Notes: generated from the letters alone by a model not told the origin. A DNA stretch of 35,923 nt from Agromyces tardus (GCF_003710805.1 NZ_RHHB01000034.1:1-35923); one strand, 5' to 3'. Positions 24,985 through 33,027 are shown, numbered from the stretch's first letter. Numbers and translations: made by a program.

Positions 24985-26714
24985 GCCTGTGCCTCCACTC
25001 CGAGCTGGGATTCCACGATCTGACGGTAGGTCTCGCACGTCTCGAGGAGCTCCTCGTGCGTGCCGATGCCCACCATGCCGCCATCGTCGAGCACGACGAT
25101 GCGGTCGGCATCCGTGATCGTCGACACGCGCTGGGCCACGACGATCTTCGTGACCTGTGGCAGCTCGCGCCACAACGCCTGCCTGAGCCTCGCGTCGGTC
25201 GTGAGGTCGAGTGCCGAGAACGAGTCGTCGAAGACGAGGACGTCGGGAGCGTGCACGATCGCGCGGGCGATGGCGAGCCGCTGCCGCTGGCCGCCCGAGA
25301 CGTTCGTGCCGCCCTGGGCGATGCGGGCATCGAGCCCGCCCTGCATGTCCGCGACGAAGTCGCGGCCCTGCGCGATCTCGAGCGCGTGCCAGAGCTCGGC
25401 GTCGGTCGCCTCCTCGCGACCGAAGCGCAGGTTGTACGCGACGGAGCCCGCGAAGAGGAACGGACGCTGCGGCACGAGGCCGATCGTCTTCCACAGGTGC
25501 TCGAGGTCGGCCTCGCGCACGTCGACGCCGTTGACGAGCACGCTGCCGCCCGTGGCATCGAAGAGCCGCGGGATGAGCGAGACGAGCGTGGTCTTGCCGG
25601 CGCCCGTGGAGCCGACGATCGCGACGGTCTCGCCGGGCTCGGCCCGGAACGAGATGTGCTCGAGCACGGCATGCTCGGCGCCCGGGTACTTGAACGACAC
25701 GTCGCGGAACTCGACCGATCCGACGGCCGGGAACGCGGTGACGGCGTCGGCCGGCCGCGTGAGCGTCGACTCGCTCGCGAGCACCTCGCTGATGCGCTCC
25801 GATGAGACCGCGGCTCGCGGGATCATGATGGTCGTGAAGGCGGCCATGAGCACGCCGCCCAGGATGATGCCGACGTACTGCATGAAGGCGAACAGCGTGC
25901 CGATCTCGACCGTGCCCGCGTCGACCTCGATCGCGCCGAACCAGATGACGCCCACGATCGTGACGTTGAGCACGAGCATGAACAGCGGGAAGAGCGTGAC
26001 GAAGAGGGTGCCGACGCGGCGGCCGACGACCATGATGTCGGTGTTCGCGCCGCGGAAGCGCTGCTCCTCGATGTCCTCTCGCACGAACGCCCGCACGACG
26101 CGGATGCCCGTGAGCTGCTCGCGGAACACGCGGTTGACCGCGTCGAGCTTGCCCTGGTAGCTGCGGAACAGCGGCACCATGCGGGCGATCACGAAGCTCG
26201 CGACGACCAGGATCGTGAGCACGGCCGCGCCGATGAGCCAGCTGAGCCCGACATCCTGCTGCAGCGCCATGATGACGCCGCCGATCGCGAGCAGCGGCGC
26301 GCTCACGAGCATGGTGGCGCCCATCATCGCGAGCATCTGCACCTGCTGCACGTCGTTCGTGTTGCGGGTGATGAGGGACCCCGGCCCGAACTGCGAGACC
26401 TCGCGCTCCGAGAACGCGCTCACCTTGTCGAACACGTCGTTGCGGATGTCGCGGCCGGCGCGCATCGCCGCCTTCGCGGCGAAGTACGTGGCGATGATCG
26501 CGGCCACGATCTGCGCGAGGGAGATCGCGAGCATGAACATGCCCGTCGACCAGATGTAGTCGGTGTCGCCCTTGGCGACGCCGTTGTCGATGATGTCGGC
26601 GTTGAGGCTCGGGAGGTAGAGGCTCGCGAGCGCCGACAGGAACTGGAACACGAGGACCCCGGCGAGCAGCCACCGGTAGGGCCTCAGATAGCGGACGAGG
26701 AGTTTGCCGAGCAT
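24981..26714 (-). CDS. ABC exporter half-transporter, subunit 1 (degenerate ATPase site)
   Basis: A 577-residue permease-ATPase fusion with six membrane helices (about 15-300) and an ATPase domain. Walker A is GSTGAGKTT (368-376) and the signature is canonical NVSGGQRQR (471-479). Walker B reads VFDDSFSALD, with Asp497 in place of the catalytic Glu, and the H-loop His is replaced by Gln528 (VVAQRV). These substitutions define the non-hydrolysing site of heterodimeric exporters. The consensus site is therefore built from subunit 2 Walker motifs plus this subunit's signature. GGAG lies 5 nt before the ATG. First gene of a two-gene operon coupled by a 4-nt overlap. Confidence 0.95.
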   Translation of the reverse strand: MLGKLLVRYLRPYRWLLAGVLVFQFLSALASLYLPSLNADIIDNGVAKGDTDYIWSTGMFMLAISLAQIVAAIIATYFAAKAAMRAGRDIRNDVFDKVSAFSEREVSQFGPGSLITRNTNDVQQVQMLAMMGATMLVSAPLLAIGGVIMALQQDVGLSWLIGAAVLTILVVASFVIARMVPLFRSYQGKLDAVNRVFREQLTGIRVVRAFVREDIEEQRFRGANTDIMVVGRRVGTLFVTLFPLFMLVLNVTIVGVIWFGAIEVDAGTVEIGTLFAFMQYVGIILGGVLMAAFTTIMIPRAAVSSERISEVLASESTLTRPADAVTAFPAVGSVEFRDVSFKYPGAEHAVLEHISFRAEPGETVAIVGSTGAGKTTLVSLIPRLFDATGGSVLVNGVDVREADLEHLWKTIGLVPQRPFLFAGSVAYNLRFGREEATDAELWHALEIAQGRDFVADMQGGLDARIAQGGTNVSGGQRQRLAIARAIVHAPDVLVFDDSFSALDLTTDARLRQALWRELPQVTKIVVAQRVSTITDADRIVVLDDGGMVGIGTHEELLETCETYRQIVESQLGVEAQA

Positions 26715-26775
26715 GATTCTCCGCAACGGAACGATGTGTGGATGGTGGTGTGCGGCGTGCCGCGCGGTGCCGCGT

Positions 26776-26816
26776 CGGGGCTCGAGCCCCGGGATGCACC
26801 GGACAAGTCTGCATCC
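26776..26816. promoter_or_regulatory. Palindromes upstream of the ABC exporter operon
   Basis: The perfect 16-bp palindrome CGGGGCTCGAGCCCCG (26776-26791) is followed directly by the inverted repeat GGATGCA (26792-26798) / TGCATCC (26810-26816). They lie 60-100 nt upstream of the first exporter gene and could be an operator or a leader hairpin. No adjacent regulator gene exists. Confidence 0.4.
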
Positions 26817-26954
26817 AACCGCATGCCGCCGACATCCGTCGGATGGCCGATATCGCTCAGGGCGCAATCGAAACGGACCGGACCCTCCGGTGGGCGGCCA
26901 TGTGCGGATGAGCAGCGGCGCATGGCGTCTCGAGGCCCCGACCCCGTGACGCGC

Positions 26955-26990
26955 GGATGCCGCGGCCGGGCGAACCCGACCGCGGCATCC
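26955..26990 (-). terminator. Hairpin after the subtilisin-like protease gene
   Basis: Perfect 11-bp stem: GGATGCCGCGG (26955-26965) with CCGCGGCATCC (26980-26990), 23 nt beyond the protease stop on the minus strand. It is built from two opposed copies of the decamer common in this genome. Confidence 0.6.
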
Positions 26991-27013
26991 GTCGCGTATG
27001 GAACCGAGCTGCG

Positions 27014-28516
27014 TCAGCCCCCGATCGCGCTGAGCGCGTTCACCTGGCCGTGGCCGTTGAAGCTGTTGTAGCCGATGCCGCCCGTGCACACCTGCGGTGC
27101 GCCGTTGTCGACCGCGGGGAAGTTCGCGTACACCGACATGTCGGTCGGGCAGGCGATCGGGTCGGCGGTGCCGGTGATGCGCGCCGCGACCGTTCCCGGG
27201 TTCGTGATGCCCGTCGAGACGATGAGCGCGGCGACGCCCGCGACGTGCGGCGAGGCCATCGACGTGCCCTGGATGTAGCAGTACGCGCCATCCGGCGACA
27301 CGAGCGGGATGCCGCAGGTCGTGGCGAGCAGGCTCGCCGGCCACGTCGAGAGGATGCGTCCGCCACCGGGCTGGGTCACCTGGAAGCGGCGGTCGCCGCC
27401 GGGCGCGACCACGTCGGCGGCGCCCATTCCGTAGCTCGAGTAGTAGGACTTGAACTGGTCGATGCCGTTGGCGGTGACGCCGATGACGCCCGGCACCTCG
27501 GCCGGCACGATGGCGCACGCGTTGCTGATCTCGCGCTGCACCGGAGTCGTGTTGTCGGGGCTCGTGGCGTCGCCCGTCGTGTGGGCCAGGTCGTCGGACT
27601 GGTTGCCCAGGGCCGACACGACGACGGTTCCGCTCTGCTGCGCGAACCGGATGGCACGGCGCTCGGCCTCCCAGATGGCCCGCTGCTCGGGGTCGTTCTT
27701 GCAGTTGAAGAGCCACGGGTCGGCGAAGTAGCTGTTGTTCGTCACCTGGATGCCGTGGGTCGCCGCCCACATGAACGAGCACACGACGGCCTCGGGGTAG
27801 AAGAACCCGTCGGCGTCGCCGGCCTTGATGCCCGCGATCTTCACGTTCGGCGCGACGCCCACCATGCCGAGGCCGTTCTTGGCCGCGGCGATCGTGCCCG
27901 CGGTGTGCGTGCCGTGGCCGTCGTCGTCCATCCACGCGGCCGGGTCCTGGTTCGGCACGCCGCCGACGCACGAGACGCTGCGCGAGAAGTCGACGTTCGG
28001 AGCGAGGTCGGGGTGCGTCCAGTCGAGTCCGCTGTCGATGTCGCCGACGATGACCGAGGCGCTGCCGCCGTTGATCGCGCGGGCCTCAGGGGCCGAGATC
28101 TGGTCCATGTCCCACTGGATCGAGCTCAGCGGGTCGTTGCCGGGCGCGGGCGTGCCGGGATCGATCGGCTCGGCGGCATCCGTCGCCTCATCGGCGAGCT
28201 GCACCCCGAGGGCCGCGGTCGAGGCCGCGCCCTGCACCGATGGGTCGGCCGCCTCGACGGCGTCGCCGAAGCCCACGCGGTCGGAGGAGACGATCGCGAC
28301 CCCGATCTGCGGGTACGTCTGCACGACCGTGCCGCCGGCCGCGGAGAGCTTCGCGAGCGACTTCGCCCCGACCGCGTTCGCCTTGTAGAGGACGACGTAG
28401 GTCTCGCTCTCCCCGGTCTGCGCGGGGGCGGCGACCGCCGGCGCGGCCGCGAGCGACAACCCGCAGACGAGGGCGAGCGCGCCGACGGGCGCGACGATCC
28501 GACTCAGTGTTCGCAC
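27014..28516 (-). CDS. Secreted S8 (subtilisin-like) serine protease
   Basis: A 500-residue preproprotease. Residues 1-30 are a Sec signal peptide (MRTLSRIVAPVGALALVCGL, ending AVAA). A short inhibitor-I9-like propeptide (ETYVVLYKANAVG...) occupies about 38-110. The peptidase domain has the triad Asp161 (GDIDSGLDWTHPDL), His201 (DDDGHGTHTAG) and Ser419 (QGTSMASPHVAG), with oxyanion Asn305 (ALGNQ). Several Cys residues suggest disulfides, consistent with export. No C-terminal anchor is seen, so it is probably released. The start is GTG with GGAG 8-9 nt upstream. It is separated by hairpins from the ABC exporter operon and is divergent from the acyl-CoA dehydrogenase gene. Confidence 0.95.
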   Translation of the reverse strand: MRTLSRIVAPVGALALVCGLSLAAAPAVAAPAQTGESETYVVLYKANAVGAKSLAKLSAAGGTVVQTYPQIGVAIVSSDRVGFGDAVEAADPSVQGAASTAALGVQLADEATDAAEPIDPGTPAPGNDPLSSIQWDMDQISAPEARAINGGSASVIVGDIDSGLDWTHPDLAPNVDFSRSVSCVGGVPNQDPAAWMDDDGHGTHTAGTIAAAKNGLGMVGVAPNVKIAGIKAGDADGFFYPEAVVCSFMWAATHGIQVTNNSYFADPWLFNCKNDPEQRAIWEAERRAIRFAQQSGTVVVSALGNQSDDLAHTTGDATSPDNTTPVQREISNACAIVPAEVPGVIGVTANGIDQFKSYYSSYGMGAADVVAPGGDRRFQVTQPGGGRILSTWPASLLATTCGIPLVSPDGAYCYIQGTSMASPHVAGVAALIVSTGITNPGTVAARITGTADPIACPTDMSVYANFPAVDNGAPQVCTGGIGYNSFNGHGQVNALSAIGG

Positions 28517-28655
28517 TGTGATGCTCCAGTTCTCTCGGCGGCATCACGCGATTTCGCAGGACACCGCACCGTGGCCAGGCAGAAGCCCACGGCGGGTGGC
28601 CGCGGGGGTTCGTAGGTTCGCCCGGTGGTGCCGGGCGGGGCCCTGCGTGTTCCCG

Positions 28656-28685
28656 ACAGTAACGAGGTTCCGCGAGCCGCGGCAA
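28656..28685 (-). promoter_or_regulatory. Candidate promoter of the protease gene
   Basis: Minus strand TTGCCG (28685-28680), an 18-nt spacer and TACTGT (28661-28656). This would give an approximately 130-nt leader containing a hairpin, GCCCGG (28620-28625) with CCGGGC (28631-28636). Weak match to consensus. Confidence 0.3.
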
Positions 28686-28782
28686 GCATTCGCCCGAGGC
28701 GGCGATGGGGCACGTGCGCGAATGGGACGGATGACTCGATCCCGGGCGGACGGGCGAGCAGAATGGCACTCGGAGGTCGACG

Positions 28783-30489
28783 ATGATCCACACGCACGAG
28801 GTCGTCAACCAGCCGCCGCCGCGCGAGGGGGTCGACGAATTCGCCACCGACGCGCCCCTCGTCGAGGCGGTCGCGCGATGGGGGCGGGCGGGTGCCGTCC
28901 CGCCGCTGTCCGAGGTCGGGGTGCACGTCGGATCGGCGGCGTTCCAGCGCGATGCGGAGCTCGCGAACACGCACCCGCCCGTGCTGCGCAGCCATGACCG
29001 ATGGGGCGTCCGCGTCGACGAGGTCGAGTACGACGACGCGTACCACCGCATCCTCGGGGCGGCCGTGGGCGCGGGGGCGCACACGTCGGCGTGGGCGGAT
29101 CCCGGTGCGGGCGCCAACGTCGACCGGGCGGCGGCGTTCCTGCTCTTCGCGCAGGTCGAGCCCGGGCATGCCTGCCCGGTGTCGATGACGCACGCCGCGG
29201 TGCCCGTGCTCGAGCTCGCGGCATCCGGCCTTCGCGACGAATGGATGCCGCGGCTGCTGAGCCGCGCGTACGAGCCGGAGCTGGGCGGGGTGGGTCTCGA
29301 GACGCGCCCGGGGGCCGCTCCTCGACCCGCACAGGGCGGGGGACGTCCTCGGGTGGCGAAGCGCTCGGCGCTGGTGGGCATGGCGATGACCGAGAAGCAG
29401 GGCGGTTCCGACGTGCGCGCGAACACGACGCGCGCCGAGCCGACCGGCGCCGACGACGCGCGGGGGCGCGAGTTCCGGCTCACGGGGCACAAGTGGTTCT
29501 GCAGCGCGCCCATGAGCGACGCGTTCCTCGTGCTCGCGCAGGCGCAGGGCGGGCTCAGCTGCTTCTTCGTGCCGCGCGTGCTGCCCGACGGGTCGCGCAA
29601 CGTGTTCCGCATCCAGCGCCTCAAGGACAAGCTCGGCAACCGCTCGAACGCGTCGAGCGAGGTCGAGTTCGAGGGCACGACGGCGTGGCTCGTGGGCGAG
29701 GAGGGGCGGGGCGTCGCGGCGATCGTGCAGATGGTGACGCGCACCCGCCTCGACTGCGTGATCGGCACGGCCGCGGGCATGCGGCAGTCGGTCGCCGAGG
29801 CGGCGTGGCATGTGCGGCACCGCAGCGCGTTCGGGTCGCTGCTCGTCGACCAGCCGGCGATGGCGGCCGTCGTCGCCGACCTCGCGCTCGAGTCCGAGGC
29901 GGCGACCGTCACGGCGATGCGCCTCGCGCGGGCCTACGACGACGACGCCGACGACGCCGAGCGGGCGTTCCGCCGCCTCGCGACGGCCGTGTCGAAGTTC
30001 TGGATCTGCAAACGCGGGCCCGAGCATGCGTACGAGGCGCTCGAGTGCCTCGGCGGCAACGGCTACACCGAGGCGTTCCCGCTCGCCCGCCGCTATCGCG
30101 AGCAGCCGCTGCTCGCGATCTGGGAGGGGTCGGGCAACGTCATCGCCCTCGACGTGCTGCGGGTGCTCGACCGCGAGCCCGACGCGTTCGACGCGTTCTT
30201 CGACGTCGTGGGCGAGGCGGCTGGCGGCCACGCCGCGTTCGACCTCGCACTCGCTGAGGCGCAGTCGATCGTGCGCGAGGTGTCGGCGGATGCCGCGGGC
30301 GCGCCCGTGCGGGCACGGGAGCTCGCCGAGCGGCTCGCCCTGCTGCTGCAGGCGTCGCTGCTCGTGCAGCACTCGCCCGCCGCGGTCGCGGACGCGTTCG
30401 CGCGCTCCCGCCTCGAGGGCGACGGCGGCACCCTCTACGGCGCGCTTCCGCCGGGCGTCGACACGGCGGCGATCCTCGCGCGGGCCTGA
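28783..30489 (+). CDS. AidB-like acyl-CoA dehydrogenase with an inserted repeat
   Basis: A 568-residue flavoprotein of the AidB/isovaleryl-CoA dehydrogenase branch. Family motifs are GMAMTEKQGGSDVRANTTRAE (about 199-219), GHKWFCSAPMSDAFLVLAQ, LSCFFVPRVLPDGSRN, RLKDKLGNRSNAS, FWICKRGPEHAYEALECLGGNGY and LLAIWEGSGN. AidB in E. coli belongs to the alkylation (Ada) response and binds DNA and FAD; whether this homologue does is unknown. Between YEPEL and AKRSALVG it has about 20 residues more than E. coli AidB. Residues 171-182 of that insert are encoded by a GGTCTCGA...CTCGACC palindrome (29293-29327). GGAGG lies 6 nt before the ATG. Confidence 0.93.
   Translation: MIHTHEVVNQPPPREGVDEFATDAPLVEAVARWGRAGAVPPLSEVGVHVGSAAFQRDAELANTHPPVLRSHDRWGVRVDEVEYDDAYHRILGAAVGAGAHTSAWADPGAGANVDRAAAFLLFAQVEPGHACPVSMTHAAVPVLELAASGLRDEWMPRLLSRAYEPELGGVGLETRPGAAPRPAQGGGRPRVAKRSALVGMAMTEKQGGSDVRANTTRAEPTGADDARGREFRLTGHKWFCSAPMSDAFLVLAQAQGGLSCFFVPRVLPDGSRNVFRIQRLKDKLGNRSNASSEVEFEGTTAWLVGEEGRGVAAIVQMVTRTRLDCVIGTAAGMRQSVAEAAWHVRHRSAFGSLLVDQPAMAAVVADLALESEAATVTAMRLARAYDDDADDAERAFRRLATAVSKFWICKRGPEHAYEALECLGGNGYTEAFPLARRYREQPLLAIWEGSGNVIALDVLRVLDREPDAFDAFFDVVGEAAGGHAAFDLALAEAQSIVREVSADAAGAPVRARELAERLALLLQASLLVQHSPAAVADAFARSRLEGDGGTLYGALPPGVDTAAILARA
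29293..29327 (+). repeat. Palindromic repeat inside the AidB-like coding sequence
   Basis: A 35-bp copy starting GGTCTCGAGACG and ending CTCCTCGACC. Aligned with the intergenic copies at 30540 and 30591 it has a few substitutions and one extra base. It keeps the reading frame and encodes Gly-Leu-Glu-Thr-Arg-Pro-Gly-Ala-Ala-Pro-Arg-Pro. Confidence 0.75.
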
Positions 30490-30495
30490 ATCGCC

Positions 30496-30528
30496 GGTCG
30501 AGTAGCCGCGGAGCGGCGTATCGAGACC
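30496..30528 (-). repeat. GGTCTCGATACG palindromic repeat, copy A
   Basis: On the plus strand it starts GGTCGAGTAGCCGC and ends GTATCGAGACC, with complementary inner arms CCGC/GCGG. It is the inverted orientation of copies B and C. It lies 7 nt after the AidB-like stop and could form a terminator-like hairpin there. Confidence 0.8.
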
Positions 30529-30539
30529 TGTGGAGGAGT

Positions 30540-30573
30540 GGTCTCGATACGGGCCTGGGGGCCCTCCTCGACC
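30540..30573 (+). repeat. GGTCTCGATACG palindromic repeat, copy B
   Basis: Starts GGTCTCGATACGGGCC, ends GGCCCTCCTCGACC, with a GGGCC/GGCCC inner stem. Nearly identical to copy C, 51 bp away. Confidence 0.8.
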
Positions 30574-30590
30574 GGCGCCGGTGGCGGGAG

Positions 30591-30624
30591 GGTCTCGATA
30601 CGGGCCTGGCGGCCCTCCTCGACC
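30591..30624 (+). repeat. GGTCTCGATACG palindromic repeat, copy C
   Basis: Starts GGTCTCGATACGGGCC, ends GGCCCTCCTCGACC; it differs from copy B only in the loop. Such GGTCTCGATAC...CTCGACC palindromes are recalled as common in intergenic DNA of Microbacteriaceae. Confidence 0.8.
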
Positions 30625-30724
30625 GGCGTGGGCCGGATTCGCCGCGGGTGTCGAATTCGCGGCATCCGCCTCGACATACTGATGGGAGCGCAACCGCCTC
30701 CCGACGCAGAGCAAGGAGCGAGTC

Positions 30725-31108
30725 GTGAAGTACCTCATCCTCATCAAGTCCAACCCCGAGTGGGCTGCGGCGTTCGCATCGTTCACCCCCGAGCAGCAGG
30801 CCGAGGGCATGGCCGTCTACACGAAGCTGTTCACCGACCTGCAGGAGTCGGGCGAGCTGGTCGACGCCGAGCAGCTCGCGGGCCCCGAGACCGTGCGCCG
30901 GGTGTCGCTCGGCGAGCACGGCCCCGTCGCGAGCGACGGCCCGTTCGCCGAGACGAAGGAACTGCTCGGCGGCTACTACCTCGTCGACGTCGAGTCATTC
31001 GACCGCGCCGTCGAGATCGCGGCCCGCATGCCCGAGGCCGCACAGGGCATGGTCGAGATCCACCCGATCCTCGCGCAGATGGCCGCCGCCGACGCGTCGG
31101 TCGCCTGA
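30725..31108 (+). CDS. YciI family (DGPF domain) protein
   Basis: A 127-residue single-domain protein of the YciI/YCII-related family. It starts KYLILIKSN and contains the diagnostic ASDGPFAETKELLGGYYLVD (about 69-88) and AARMPEA. DGPF proteins are commonly encoded beside ECF42-group sigma factors and are thought to be their regulon members; the enzymatic activity is not established. The start is GTG, with GGAG 6 nt upstream. The sigma factor gene follows after about 40-60 nt, probably in one transcript. Confidence 0.92.
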   Translation: MKYLILIKSNPEWAAAFASFTPEQQAEGMAVYTKLFTDLQESGELVDAEQLAGPETVRRVSLGEHGPVASDGPFAETKELLGGYYLVDVESFDRAVEIAARMPEAAQGMVEIHPILAQMAAADASVA

Positions 31109-31167
31109 CGCGGGCGAGGCGAGCCGTCGCGGCGCCCGAGGAGGTCGCCCTGACCGGGATCGAGCGG

Positions 31168-32379
31168 ATGCTGCGGGCGGCCGCCCCCTCGGCCCTCGCG
31201 ATCCTCGTGCGCCGCACCGGCGACTTCGAGGCGAGCGAGGACGCGATGCAGGAGGCGCTGCTCGCGGCATCCGTGCAGTGGACGACGGACGCGGGCCCGC
31301 CCGAGAACCCGCGGGCGTGGCTCGTGGCCGTCGGCTACCGGCGCTACGTCGAGGACGTGCGGCGCGACGTGGCCCGGCGGGCGCGCGAGGAGCGCGACGC
31401 GGCGCTCGAGGTGGGCGCCGCGGCATCCGCTCGCGACGACTCGCTCACCCTGCTGCTGCTGTGCTGCCACCCCGCCCTCAGCCGGCCGGCGCAGCTCGCG
31501 CTCACGCTGCGGGCGGTGGGCGGCCTCACGACCGCCGAGATCGCGCGTGGGCTGCTCGTGCCCGAGGCGACCGTGGGGCAGCGCATCGCCCGGGCGAAGG
31601 CCCGCATCCGCGCGGCGGGCGGCGAGTTCCGGATGCCGCGGGCCGACGAGCTGCCCGGCCGCGTCGCCGCGGTGTGCAACGTGCTCTACCTCGTGTTCAC
31701 CGAGGGGCACACCGCGAGCGCGGGGGAGTCGCTCGCGCGCTCCGACCTCTCGGGCGAGGCCATCCGGCTGGCCCGGATGCTGCAGGCCGCGACGCCGCCC
31801 GGCGCCGCGTGGCGCGGCGAGGTCGACGGCCTCCTCGCGCTCATGCTGCTCACCGAGTCGCGCCGTCCGGCCCGCCAGCGGGTCGAGGTGCCGGGCTCGC
31901 CGCCCGTGTTCGTTCCGCTCGACGAGCAGGACCGCTCGCTCTGGGATCGCGTCCTCATCGCCGAGGGGGTCGCCCTCATCGAGGGGGCGCTCGCGTCGTC
32001 GCAGCCGGGGCCGTACCAGGTGCAGGCCGCGATCGCCGCCGTGCACGCCGAGGCGCGGTCGACGGCCGAGACCGACTGGACCGAGATCCTCGGGCTGTAC
32101 GAGCTGCTGCGCCGCATGGCGCCCGGGCCGATGGTCGAGCTCGGCTGGGTCGTCGCCGTGGCGATGGTGCAGGGGCCGGATGCCGCGCTGCGCGAGCTCG
32201 ACACCGTCGCCCTCGAGCCGGCGCTCGCCGGGCACTTCCGCGTGCGCGCGGTGCGGGCGCATCTGCTCGAGCTCGCCGGCCGAACGGCTGCCGCGCGCAC
32301 CGAGTTCGCCGCGGCGGCGGGCCTCGCGCTCAACGCCGCCGAGCGCCGCCACCTGGAGGCGAAGGCCACGGGCCGCTGA
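31168..32379 (+). CDS. ECF sigma factor, ECF42-like with long C-terminal extension
   Basis: A product of about 403 residues, much longer than a typical ECF sigma factor. Region 2 is near the N-terminus (RRTGDFEASEDAMQEALLAASVQW, PENPRAWL) and region 4 is LTLRAVGGLTTAEIARGLLVPEATVGQRIARAKARIR. These are followed by about 250 residues with helical repeats (YQVQAAIAAVHAEARSTAETDWTEILGLYELLRRM), the TPR-like extension of the ECF42 group. No anti-sigma gene is adjacent, as expected for that group; control is thought to lie in the extension. The start is uncertain: ATG 31168 lacks a good ribosome-binding site, whereas an in-frame CTG at 31150 has GAGGAGG 5 nt upstream. Partner gene: the DGPF protein before it. 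Confidence 0.9.
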   Translation: MLRAAAPSALAILVRRTGDFEASEDAMQEALLAASVQWTTDAGPPENPRAWLVAVGYRRYVEDVRRDVARRAREERDAALEVGAAASARDDSLTLLLLCCHPALSRPAQLALTLRAVGGLTTAEIARGLLVPEATVGQRIARAKARIRAAGGEFRMPRADELPGRVAAVCNVLYLVFTEGHTASAGESLARSDLSGEAIRLARMLQAATPPGAAWRGEVDGLLALMLLTESRRPARQRVEVPGSPPVFVPLDEQDRSLWDRVLIAEGVALIEGALASSQPGPYQVQAAIAAVHAEARSTAETDWTEILGLYELLRRMAPGPMVELGWVVAVAMVQGPDAALRELDTVALEPALAGHFRVRAVRAHLLELAGRTAAARTEFAAAAGLALNAAERRHLEAKATGR

Positions 32380-32442
32380 GCGTCGCGATGCCGTCCGCGG
32401 CTCGGGCCGGCGATCGGCGTGCATCGACACCGGCACCGCGGC

Positions 32443-32448
32443 TATCCT
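32443..32448 (+). promoter_or_regulatory. -10 box for leaderless transcript of the YdeI-like gene
   Basis: TATCCT followed by 6 nt and the ATG at 32455, the same geometry as at the MarR, TetR, AI-2E, LMF-like and acyltransferase genes. Confidence 0.4.
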
Positions 32449-32454
32449 CCCGTC

Positions 32455-33027
32455 ATGGCCGGCCGCAACGACAAGCCCGAACTGCAGGTCGATTCGGCCG
32501 CGGACTGGGAAGCCTGGCTGGACTCGAACCCCGACTCGAGCGGGGTCCGACTCCGCCTGCGGAAGAAGGCGACGACCCGGCCCGGGATCACCTACGCCGA
32601 GGCGCTGGACGTCGCGCTGTGCTTCGGGTGGATCGACGGGCAGTCGTCCGCCCTCGATGCCGACTACTACCTGCAGATGTTCACGCCGCGACGACCGCGA
32701 AGCATCTGGTCGAAGGTCAACATCGGCCACGTGACTCGGCTGGTCGAGGAGGGTCGCATGCGTCCTCGCGGCCAGCACGAGATCGACCGCGCGAAGGCGG
32801 ACGGACGTTGGGACAGCGCGTATCGGCAACGCGACGGCGAGATCCCCGTCGAGCTTCAGGAGGCCCTGGACGCAGACCCGCAGGTCGCCGAGGCCTTCGC
32901 GTCCCAGTCGGCGCAGAACCGGTTCTCGATGGCGTTCCGCGTGGCCAATCTCAAACGGCCGGAGTCGCGAGCCGCACGGGTCGCCCAGTACGTCGAGATG
33001 CTCAGACGAGGCGAGACCCTGCACTGA
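32455..33027 (+). CDS. YdeI/OmdA family protein
   Basis: A 190-residue protein of the YdeI / OmpD-associated (OmdA) family. The N-terminal domain contains SAADWEAWLDSN and ITYAEALDVALCFGWIDGQ, with FTPRRPRSIWSKVNIGHVTRLVEEGRM next. The C-terminal OmdA domain spans about 130-188 (IPVELQEALDADPQVAEAFASQSAQNRFSMAFRVANLKRPESRAARVAQYVEML). Members have been linked to peptide-antibiotic resistance in enterobacteria; the biochemical role is unclear. The ATG at 32455 fits a leaderless transcript. It uses more CGA and other A-ending codons than neighbours, which hints at later acquisition. Confidence 0.9.
   Translation: MAGRNDKPELQVDSAADWEAWLDSNPDSSGVRLRLRKKATTRPGITYAEALDVALCFGWIDGQSSALDADYYLQMFTPRRPRSIWSKVNIGHVTRLVEEGRMRPRGQHEIDRAKADGRWDSAYRQRDGEIPVELQEALDADPQVAEAFASQSAQNRFSMAFRVANLKRPESRAARVAQYVEMLRRGETLH

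Noticed and set aside
26715..27971. An N-terminal extension of ABC exporter subunit 1 through the protease gene
   Set aside because: The frame is open but antisense or out of frame to the protease. The ATG at 26714 has a ribosome-binding site and starts the normal exporter domain.
22837..28516. A lantibiotic or peptide-export gene cluster (ABC exporter plus subtilisin-like protease)
   Set aside because: No precursor peptide, modification enzyme or C39 peptidase domain is present, and terminators separate the genes.
30496..30624. Insertion sequence ends
   Set aside because: No transposase frame or target duplication was seen; the units are short solitary palindromes.
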